Below the pieces are notes generated by a model that worked only from the letters and a program-made list of their open reading frames with translations, did not search any database and was not told the DNA's origin. Made by a program: the position numbers and the translations under genes. A stretch of DNA of 64,000 nucleotides from Dendrobium chrysotoxum (taxonomy: Eukaryota > Streptophyta > Magnoliopsida > Asparagales > Orchidaceae), in the NCBI GenBank assembly GCA_019925795.1, contig CM034305.1, forward strand, positions 93,594,433-93,658,432, written 5' to 3'. Shown here piece after piece: positions 55,741-64,000 of this stretch (position 1 is the stretch's first letter; every line of letters starts with the position of its first letter).

Positions 55741-55864
55741 GGACTGAACTCTTCAGGTTCTCACCGTCTGTGATGACGAGGAAACTGAGGAGGGAGGTAG
55801 GAGTGAGATAGGGGTAGAGGAGGACAAGCTGCATCTAGACGTGACATAGGTCTCCATAAACTCA

Positions 55865-57740
55865 GTGGTAGGATTCACTCCGAGACATACCATGAAAGTG
55901 AAGGGGGAAATAGCAGACAAAGAGGTGGTGGTGTTGATTGACAGTGGGGCTACCCACAATTTCATCTCCAACCAGGTTGTGGACCGATTGGGAGTGACAT
56001 TGGTGGAGACAGGATGCTATGGAGTAATGATGAGTACGGGGAAGGTGGGACGGGCCCGAGAATATGTAGGGGAGTAGTGCTGACCATACACTGGATTCAG
56101 ATGAGGGAGGATTTTCTCCAATTGGAGTTAGGGAGCACTTATGTCATCTTCGGGATGAAGTGGCTGCAGACCTTGGGGAACACCAAGGTCAACTCGGGAG
56201 CATTGACGATGGAAATGGTGGTGAAGCGGAGGAGTGTTGTGATCAAGGCAGGGCTCTCCACAGCTATAGTGTCACTTAAAACCATGGTGAGGAGCATACA
56301 GGAGGTGGGGGAAGGTTTCCTGGTGGAGCTACAGAGGCTAGAGGGGATCATATTGGAGGAGGGTGGGGATATTCCTCCTTCAGTACAACCCTTAATTCAG
56401 AATTTTAGTGAGGTTTTTCAGCCACCTCAGAGATTGCCACCGCCAAGGGAGCAAGAACACGCTATCACCCTAAGGGAAGGGGTGTCACCCATCAGTGTCA
56501 GGCTATACCGCTATCCTCAATTTCAAAAGGAAGAAATTGAAAAATTGATCAGAAAAATGCTGGAGGCATGGATTATTAGGCCTAGTGTAAGTCCTTTTTC
56601 TAGTCCAGGGCTACTGGTTAAGAAAAAGGATGAGAGTTAGAGGTTCTGCATGGACTATAGAGATGTGAAAAAGGAAACTGTGCCAGACAAGTTTCCTATC
56701 CCAGTGATAGATAAGCTATTGGATGAGCTGAGTGGGGCAGTTATCTTTACAAAGATAGATCTGAAGTTAAGGTACCATCAGATCAGAATAAAAAAGGAGG
56801 ATATGCCGAAAATTGCTTTCAGAACGCATGAGAGACACTATGAGTTCTTGGTGATGTCTTTTGACCTCACTAATGACCCAACCACTTTCCAGCCCCTCAT
56901 GAATAGGGTGTTCCGACCCTACCTCTGGAGATTTGTGTTGGTTTTCTTTAGTGATATTCTGATGTACAGCAGTCAGAGGAGGAACATTGGGAGCATTTGA
57001 GGACAGTTCTATAGGTGCTATAGGGAGCAGCAATTGAGGGCTAATTTGAAGAAATGTTGCTTTGCACAGACCAGTGTGGAGTACTTGAGAAATGTAGTAT
57101 CTCAGGAGGGGGTGGCTGCTGATCGAGCTAATATTGAGGCTATGTTGAGATGACAACTTCCCAAGAATCTCAAGGAATTAAAGGGATTTCTAGGGCTGAC
57201 AGGCTACTACAGGAGGTTCGTGAGGGGCTATAGCACCATAGCCTGGCCACTGACATAACGGTTGAAGAAGGATAGCTTCTTATAGGGGGAGGCGGCCACA
57301 GCAGCTTTTGAAAGGCTGAAGAAGGCCATGATTATCGTACCGGTCTTGGCTCTACCAGATTTCACTCAAGTTTTTATAGTAGAGATGGATGCCTCAAGGT
57401 ATGGATTGGGAGCAGTACTCATGTAGAGCCACCGACCCATCGCTTACTTCAGCCAGGTGTTGACAGCTAGAGCTAGGCTGAAGTCAGTCTATGAGAGGGA
57501 GTTGATGGAAATTGTGCTAGCCATCCAGAAGTGACGAACTTATTTATTGGGTCGACACTTTATTGTCAGGACGGATCAACGAAGTCTGAAGTACTTGTTG
57601 GAGCAGAGGATGGTGACAAAGGAGCACCAGAGATGGCTGTCAAAGTTATTGGGATATGACTTTGAAATCCAGTATAGGCTAGGGTAGAGAACAAGGCAGT
57701 GGATGCCTTGTCTAGATGTATGGTGGAGCTACAAGAGATA
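55865..57740 (+). pseudogene. Reina protease, RT and RNase H, broken
   Basis: Protease: IDSGATHNFIS at about 55,937, then a frame change near 56,040. Reverse transcriptase: RFCMDYRDVKKETVPDKFPI, FTKIDLKLRYHQIRIKKED and FVLVFFSDILMYS (about 56,640-56,970). The FFSD replaces the catalytic FFDD. RNase H: HRPIAYFSQVL and RTDQRSLKYLLEQRMVT (about 57,430-57,660). Stops at about 56638, 57152, 57251, 57281, 57425 and 57531, and frameshifts near 57,020 and 57,680, split the frame. Confidence 0.9.
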
Positions 57741-59151
57741 GTTGTGTCGATACCATTGATGCTAGATTGGGGGGCCATTAAGGAGGAGAGTACATGGGAT
57801 GAGGAGCTGGGGAGGATTAGGGCAGATTTATTGAAGGATGGGAGTAGCCACCTTGGCTATTCTCTAGAGGGGGAGAGGCTTCTGTACCATGGGAGATTTG
57901 TGATGCCTAAGACATCATTCCATATTCCACACCTGCTTCAGGAGTTCCATGGGAACGCTGTTGGGGGCCATTCAGGGGTGCATAAAACATACAGAAGACT
58001 CGCTTCAGAGTTGTATTGGAAGGGGATGCACAAGGATGTGGAGGAAATGGTAGCCAGTTGTGAGGTCTGTCAAAGGAATAAATATATGGCCATGGCTCCA
58101 GGAGGATTATTGTAGCCCTTAGCTCTACCTGCCAGGGTGTGGGAGGAGATCTCCATGAATTTTATAAATGGGCTACCTCGATCGGAATGGTTCACAGTTA
58201 TTCTAGTGGTAGTGGATAGACTAAGCAAGTATGCTCATTTTATTCCCCTACGACACCCCTACACGGCAGTGACAGTGGCATTAGCTTACATCAGGGAGGT
58301 GATCAGACTGCATTAGATATTGGAGTCTATAGTATCCAACAGGGATAAAGTGTTCCTCAGCCACTTTTGGAGGGAGTTATTCAGACTGCAGGGGACAACA
58401 CTGAAGGGAAGTACCACTTACCACCATCACACAGATGGGTAGACGGAGGTGGTAAACAGGAGCTTGGAGACATACCTACGATGTTTTGCTTTGGAGACAC
58501 CTCGGCTTTGGGCTAAGTGGCTAGTATGGGCAAAATATTGGTACAACACTTCGTATCATTCCGCTTTTCAGATTACCCCATTCAAAGTGTCGTACGAACG
58601 AGATCCACCTCACCTAGCTAGTGCATTTGGACAGGGTGTTGGAAGAGTTAAAAAGGCATATGCTGAGAGCTTAACAGATTATGAAGACACGAGCTGATGG
58701 GCATAGGAAAGACATCTAGTTTGAAGTGGGGGATAGGGTGTTCTTGAAACTTCGACCTTATAAACAGAGGATAGTAGCTGACAGGAGGAATGAGAAGCTG
58801 GCTCCAAGATATTTTGGCCCTTATGAGATATTAGAGAAAATTGGAGTGGTGGCGTATCATTTGAAGTTGCCCCCAACCGCCACCATACATCTAGTGTTTC
58901 ATGTATCACAATTGAGGAGAGCTATGAGGAATCACACAACGAGTTCAAAGTTGCCAGCAACGTTGACTGAAGATTTGGAAGTAGTATTGAAACCCCTTGA
59001 GCTACAAGGGGTGCGCCCGGGCAAGGGAGGGATCAAGGAGGTGTTGATCAAGTGGAGGGACCTTCCCGATTATGATGCTACATTGGAGCCATACGAGAGG
59101 GTGCAACATCAATTCCCATCCTTCCACCTTGAGGACAAGGTTGTTCTTTGA
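57699..59151 (+). pseudogene. Reina integrase and chromodomain end, broken
   Basis: The zinc-binding HHCC region reads HGNAVGGHSGVHKTYRR to CEVCQRNK (about 57,945-58,080). In the core, the first catalytic Asp is Asn (ISMNFINGLP, codon at 58158) and the second is also Asn (SNRDKVFLS, codon at 58337); the Glu of TEVVNRSLE remains. Stops lie at about 58114, 58315 and 58440. The last open part (58726-59151) has GDRVFLKLRPYKQ, HLVFHVSQLR and a chromodomain-like VLIKWRDLPDYDATLEPYE. Confidence 0.9.
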
Positions 59152-59162
59152 GAGCGGGGTAT

Positions 59163-59609
59163 TGATAGGCAGAGACCGGTCCAGCCGGTCCAACCCTTGG
59201 GCCATCTCAGGCAATACAGCAGGCACAAGCCTGCTGGTCCGCAGGCTTCAAATCCCGACCCTCTTGGGGTGGGGTCCACTACCTAAGGGAGTTAGTGTGA
59301 GGGTTGTTTAGTCCTTTTGCATTGTTCTTATGTTTGCTTTAAGTAGAAGTTTGTATTAGGATTAGGGCATCTTTTTGGTGGCTAATTTCTGCATGTTTTT
59401 GGTGTTCTTGGGCTCTAGCGGCGTCTAGAGAGTTTTGGAGAGATTGAACCTCCTCTCAAATAGAGAACCGCTTGTATCTTGTTGTTTTCTTCTCCACTAC
59501 TACGTGATTCTTGTTGTTATTTGTGTCTTGTGTGAAATTGTGTAGGGGAAAGTCGCTGAATTCGCATCCTTGGTAGGATTCTCTTGAGTTCTACAAGTGT
59601 TTCCTATCA
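59163..59609 (+). repeat. Reina 3' LTR
   Basis: 447 bp, TGATAGGCAG to TTTCCTATCA, followed by the GATTC target duplication. Differences from the 5' LTR include several C/T changes and small indels. Confidence 0.93.
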
Positions 59610-59614
59610 GATTC

Positions 59615-60589
59615 CCTCATCTCCTCAGTACACGCACATCATACGCAAGCAAATGTTCCTCATCAGTGCAACAATGTGAGCAACACCCCTTCAGTTTTTT
59701 ATATTCATCTTCACGCTGCAGGTAAGTTGAAAATCCCGCTTAATAAACCTATGGGGTATGGGAATGTGAAAGTTAACCTTGCTCTCACTACATGCATTGG
59801 TAGCTGTCAGAGTGTGAGAGAAACAAAATCGATATGAAGAACAAAGTTGATACCGATTGTACGTTGTGGAAACAAAGTTGGCATGAAGAACAAGCAAGTG
59901 AAAGTAAAAATGGTCGCATTCCATATAAAAGTAATCTTGACAACTAAGAAATCTCTGCAAAGAGAAATTACAGGGGTAAAATCTGTATGATATTGCAGTT
60001 TTTTCAAGGACAAAAAAAAAACCACAATCTTGTTAAAACTTACTTCCAGTAAACTACTACTATTATGTCCTGCTACTCAGCATGAGAGACTCAGAGCTCT
60101 TCTCACTATATTCAGCCGAAGCTCCCTTCAGAAATCTTAAACATTGCAGGAACACACTGATTGCCATCTTACTTGGGTCCATATCTCTGTCATGAAGTTA
60201 CTCTACAACTGATCCAAACCCAGCACCCTATTGCATCCCTCTCCATGAACCTTTTGCGACCTCTAGGGCTGAGATTTTTTGCCCAATAATCGTTGAAAAT
60301 TGGATTTCATTTTGGTTGGATCAAATTTGAATTAAATGATATAGAGTTTTACAACTCTTCTTAAAGATACCAAGTCAAAGGATAGCTAGAAGGGAAAGGT
60401 AAGCATATGAACTCGTGTGATTAGTAAATCTAGCTAGATATATTAGCATAAGTTATATAAGCAAAAAAAAACTATATTGCATGTCAATTTTACCCATGCC
60501 AATTGCAAAACTACGGTAACTGACACCAGAATTAAATACTCCCGCTACTTACAAGATTTCAGGAGAAAAAAACTAGTTGTAGCAGATAT
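59615..60589. other. Intergenic DNA and ALKBH2 3' flank
   Basis: No gene recognised. The part next to 60,590 should hold the 3' untranslated region and polyadenylation site of the minus-strand ALKBH2 gene. No single signal stands out in the AT-rich sequence. Confidence 0.45.
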
Positions 60590-63389
60590 CTACATCACTA
60601 TCTGCCTGAAAGTTAGGTTGATCCGAACAGAATTTGATTTAGCACGCTTTGGCACTGAGTGAAGCCAATCTCGCTGTGTATATCCTCTCATCACCAGTAA
60701 AGAGCCATGCTTAAGGAGGAACGAGTGATGGTCTTGGCAAGAGATCTTCAGCCGCTTATGTCTCTGCTCTTCTGAAGCATTACTGGCTAGCAAAGTAGTC
60801 AGAAGAAAACAGAAAATGTCAGTTAATTTGTCAGGATAGAACTCATGCTAGTGTGCATAACTGAAAAAGTGATGAATGAGGAAAACATTAATTGCAGATC
60901 ACTGCGTTCAAATTTTTTCAGCTAGTAGAAAGAGAAATAAATCTTCAGCCAGTTGGGTAAGTGTGCTTTTCAGTGCATTGGTTTACTCGTACCTTCTTTC
61001 TTAACTGGTTTCTTCTTCAAAAGAAATTCTCTTTCACATCCAAAAGAAACCGATGCAATTTTTGGAGTGGATCCATACAATTTCTCATCATCAGAATGCC
61101 AAGCTACATAGTCTGAGCCGTGTTTATATCTATTCAGGAGCAAACTATTGAATCTAGTTCCAGGAAGTGCTTCATGAACCTAAAGTACATTGATTTGTGT
61201 ATAATCAACAATAGAGATGAAAAAGCATAAACCTGGAACGTGATAAAAAAATGCAAATTTCAATAACTAGAATTTATTATGTCTAGTGGATGATGAAATC
61301 CTAAATTCGCACTGCTTGCAAGATGTCTCTAAGCACAGGGTATTCATCCCAGGTGTATACATGTGGCTGATATCCACTATATTTTAAAGCAGTAAGTCCT
61401 TCACTAGCAACATAGCATGAATCTCTTGGCTGCAGACATAGATAAACTTATTTTAGTTAAATGAATTAAGCCGATTATGAAATGATTAACATAAACAGAA
61501 AATCCAACTAAGAGCGGATATACTTGAGCGTGCATATATCAATCCTTAATTTTAGCAAACAAAAGAATGGGGATGTAGGCTTCATAGAATCTTTAGAGTT
61601 CTGGTTAAGAAAAAGGTAATAATACTATTTTCATGATTGAAATATAAAAAAGGGAGATTAATATACATTGCACTCGAAATTATCCTATTTACATATAACA
61701 CATAACTATACCATTAACGTAATATACATGCTATTAATTTACTTAATGAAACCCACGACAATGAGGAGAAAGTCGCGGTGGATAAAGCCGAGCCTCCTTC
61801 TTCTGCTCCAATAAGCTCGGATGCATCACCAATTGGACTGACAACACCAACTTCATAAATCACTTTGCCCACACAACTCTAGCTACAATGCTGGTTTTGA
61901 TTTATCACTTGATGACTCCGCCGCTCTTGCTACCGATGACGACAATGACATCATTCATTGGTCGATGGGAAGCCCCTCCTTGCCCAAAATTTGGCCTTTA
62001 CTAACAAAGGACAACAAGACCAGCAATGTGTGAAAGAGGAAGTTATGGGATTGTAACGACGGGTGAGAAGAGTGTTCTTTTTACTGTTAATTAAGTTTTG
62101 AGTTTTATGTGAGTATTGTATTAAATAAATTGTAAAATTTATATATTAAATATGTAAATAGAATGATCTTGAGTGCTATGTATGTAAATCCCCTCACCCT
62201 CCACCAACCCAACTTCATAGATCATAAATCACTTTGCCCACACAACTCTAGTTACGTTGCGGTCTTCAATTTATCCCTCGATGATTCTGCCACTCTCGCC
62301 GCCAACGACAACAATGAAAGCATTCATTAGTCAATGGGAAACCCCCTCTTTGTCCCAAATTTGGTCTTTGCTGGCAAAGGACGACACGACTGACAATTTG
62401 TGAAAGAAGAAATGGTGAGATTGTAATAGAGAGTGAGAAGAGTGCTTTTTTTAATGTAATTAAAGTTTTGAGTGTTATGTAAGTGATATATTAAATAAAT
62501 AGTAAAATTTATGTGTTAAATAAGTAAATAGGTCTTGAGTGCTATGTATTTAAATTCACCTCCAAAAGTAAACAAAAAACATGATGGCAAATTAATGGGA
62601 TTCATTTCTTCAATTTTCATGAGGATAAAGTGGTAATTCAGACAAAATCATGGTAAGAGGATAATTAAACAAAATACGACCTCCTTCATAACCTTAAATG
62701 TTTCTCTAATGCAGCTTCTAGTAGCTTCACTTTTTCAACAAGTGAAGGCATATGAGACCGCATATTACAATTAAATAAAAAATCACAATGGTTCCTTGTT
62801 GCATCAAGAATTCTCAGAAATTACAATCCAATCCACCATTTCTACATTTTTTTTGCCACAATCAACTTACTGATAACCATTAGCTAGATAAGATCAAATT
62901 CAAGTATCTAAAAACGAGAAGTGGTCAACTCAAAACCATCGAGTCAATCTTGTATCATTCAGTTGTAGTTTCTACAATTAATGAGCGAACCTTCAAGAAA
63001 CAGAAGCCATCTTAATCAAACACGAGGATTCTCTATGAACAAATAAAGAAGATGCATCCGACAAAATTTTGCATAGCATTCATAATCAATCCCCAAACAC
63101 CCACAAAACTGAAAGGAGAAATGCAGAAATACAAAATGTTAAGAAGCGTAGAAACCTGGAGGCAAGACCTTCCAAAGACGTGGATCAATGGCCTTGTCCA
63201 CGGGATCTCCTTGTCGAGATAGTCAAACCAAGCCCACGCTCGTTCCGCTGACAAGAATCTCGGGACGTAGACAACCTCGCTGCCATCACCGAGATCGGTA
63301 ATGGATTGTTTTCCTCTCTTCTCGCAAGAGTTGGCGTCCAGATTAGGGTTAAGCTCTGTTGCTTCGAACCCACGAAGCCTGAAACTCAT
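60590..63389 (-). CDS. ALKBH2: ALKBH2-type DNA dealkylating dioxygenase
   Basis: Fe(II)/2-oxoglutarate dioxygenase of the AlkB family, expected to remove methyl groups from 1-methyladenine and 3-methylcytosine in nuclear DNA. Four exons on the minus strand: 63389-63156, 61429-61313, 61179-60993, 60786-60590. They join without frame breaks into 735 nt, 244 aa. Introns are GT-AG (1726, 133 and 206 nt). Motifs: the PR(D)SCYVASEGL substrate loop and YSGYQPHVYTWDEYP (79-109), RFNSLLLNRY at 126-135, iron ligands His145 and Asp147 in WHSDDE, the nucleotide-recognition stretch ASVSFGCEREF at 159-169, iron ligand His222 in WLHSVPKR, and Arg234/Arg240 (RINLTFR) for 2-oxoglutarate. All key residues are present. 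A lysine/glutamate-rich insert (about 176-193) spans the last intron. ALKBH2 is favoured over ALKBH3 by overall resemblance, not by alignment. Confidence 0.92.
61430..63155 (-). other. ALKBH2 intron 1 (1.7 kb)
   Basis: Contains a tandem duplication of about 360 bp (61,848-62,560). The rest is AT-rich. Confidence 0.8.
61848..62560. repeat. Tandem duplication, about 360-bp unit
   Basis: Copy 1 starts near 61848 and copy 2 near 62210, both with CCAACTTCAT...ATCACTTTGCCCACACAACT, and run through GTGTGAAAGA-type text to GTAAATAGAATGATCTTGAG versus GTAAATAGGTCTTGAG. Identity is around 85-90% by eye. The unit has a mildly GC-rich left half, as if taken from a coding or promoter sequence, but no protein is recognised. 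Confidence 0.8.
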
Positions 63390-64000
63390 GGCGGGCCTCC
63401 GAAAACGGATTTGAGTTTGGCTTACAGTTTTAAAACAGAGTAATTTTAGAGCATCTATTTTAAAAAATATAATAATTGTTTGATTGGATGAAATTTAAGA
63501 TTTTTTTTAAAGGAGTAAGTATTTAATTTAAATTAGGAATATGAACAGAGTATTTAAAAAATTTAAAAAGAAATAAATAAATCAATCAGAGATTCAGAAT
63601 GGCACATTCTATTGAATGCACCAAATTGTTTGACATATTTAGACTACGCCAAACAGATTGGTGCATTCAATGAAATGCATCATACTGTTTGGCGCATTCT
63701 ATTGAATGTGTCCTTTAGTATGACGCATTGCTACAGTTTCACACGGTTGATCGGGGGCCATGCGGGGTGAATGAGCCAAATGATTTGACACATTCTACAA
63801 TTTATTTGGCTTGTTTGCACTTTTTTAAAATTTAAAATTTACATGCTCCTTCTTTAAAAAAATCCTGAATTTTATATCTATTGAAATTTTGAGAGATTTA
63901 TATAAGAAATTTTGATTTTATATTTTTATGATACTTTTTAATATATGTAATTGATCAAATATTTTTATAATTTGGAAAAACATTATGAACATTATTTTTG
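63390..64000. other. ALKBH2 upstream region with GCATTC repeats
   Basis: Promoter side of ALKBH2 (minus strand). From 63,598 to 63,800 several copies of GGCGCATTCTATTGAATG or its near-complement occur (about 63,601, 63,657, 63,690), probably a decayed foldback element. No gene seen. Confidence 0.45.

Larger units (their letters stand above)
55003..59609 (+). mobile_element. Reina-clade Ty3/Gypsy chromovirus, defective
   Basis: A 4.6-kb LTR retrotransposon. LTRs at 55003-55443 and 59163-59609 have TGATAGG...CCTATCA ends. GATTC lies on both sides (54998-55002 and 59610-59614). A primer-site-like ATTGGTATCATCTTGGG follows the 5' LTR, and a purine tract (GAGAGCGGGG) precedes the 3' LTR. The interior encodes a gag remnant, protease, reverse transcriptase, RNase H, integrase and a C-terminal chromodomain-like end, in the order of Gypsy chromoviruses. 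Short size, short LTRs and the tail point to Reina. LTRs differ at roughly 8-10% of positions by eye, so the insertion is not recent. Many stops and a large gag deletion make it non-autonomous. Confidence 0.93.

Overview
This window is nuclear DNA from a flowering plant. It is AT-rich, the two real genes are intron-split, and the spaces between and within them are packed with plant transposable elements: a Cassandra TRIM with its 5S-rRNA-derived LTR promoter, CACTA, Reina-type chromovirus, RTE-type LINEs, and hAT-like and Tourist-like MITEs. I cannot name the species. There is no sign of bacterial, organellar or rDNA sequence.

Layout. Positions 1-22,100 are gene-poor. They hold an LTR fragment at the left edge, a complete Cassandra element with a TCTTC target duplication (973-1645), two weak candidate minus-strand first exons (about 3,690-4,000 and 11,770-12,252), a decayed DUF1985 fragment, and a long Tekay/Del-like LTR (about 14,526-18,883). 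A CACTA element has broken into that LTR. A Cassandra solo LTR (19,625-19,836) and a long (AT)n tract follow.

Positions 22,328-52,447 are one plus-strand gene, the plant SIRT6-type sirtuin SRT1. I rebuilt it as 14 exons in one continuous frame (466 aa). Its introns total about 28.7 kb and contain most of the repeats, including inverted RTE LINE copies on either side of exon 11, a solo LTR in intron 8, a Tourist-like MITE and several unclassified repeats in intron 6, and an NB-ARC resistance-gene fragment in intron 7.

Positions 52,448-60,589 are intergenic. They contain three back-to-back MITEs, an old direct duplication, a 161-bp foldback MITE with an 8-bp target duplication, and a Reina-clade Ty3/Gypsy element (55,003-59,609, GATTC target duplication). 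That element has lost most of gag and is dead in pol.

Positions 63,389-60,590 (minus strand) are a complete four-exon ALKBH2-type DNA dioxygenase gene (244 aa), convergent with SRT1. Both genes look intact and are expected to act in the nucleus: SRT1 as an NAD-dependent chromatin deacylase, ALKBH2 in direct reversal of DNA alkylation damage. Their adjacency suggests no operon-like link.

I found no clear new multi-gene system. The most unusual items are the inverted LINE pair around SRT1 exon 11, the 104-bp host duplication beside the truncated CACTA element, the Gly-to-Ser change in the SRT1 NAD-binding motif, and the Reina integrase whose first two catalytic aspartates are both Asn.
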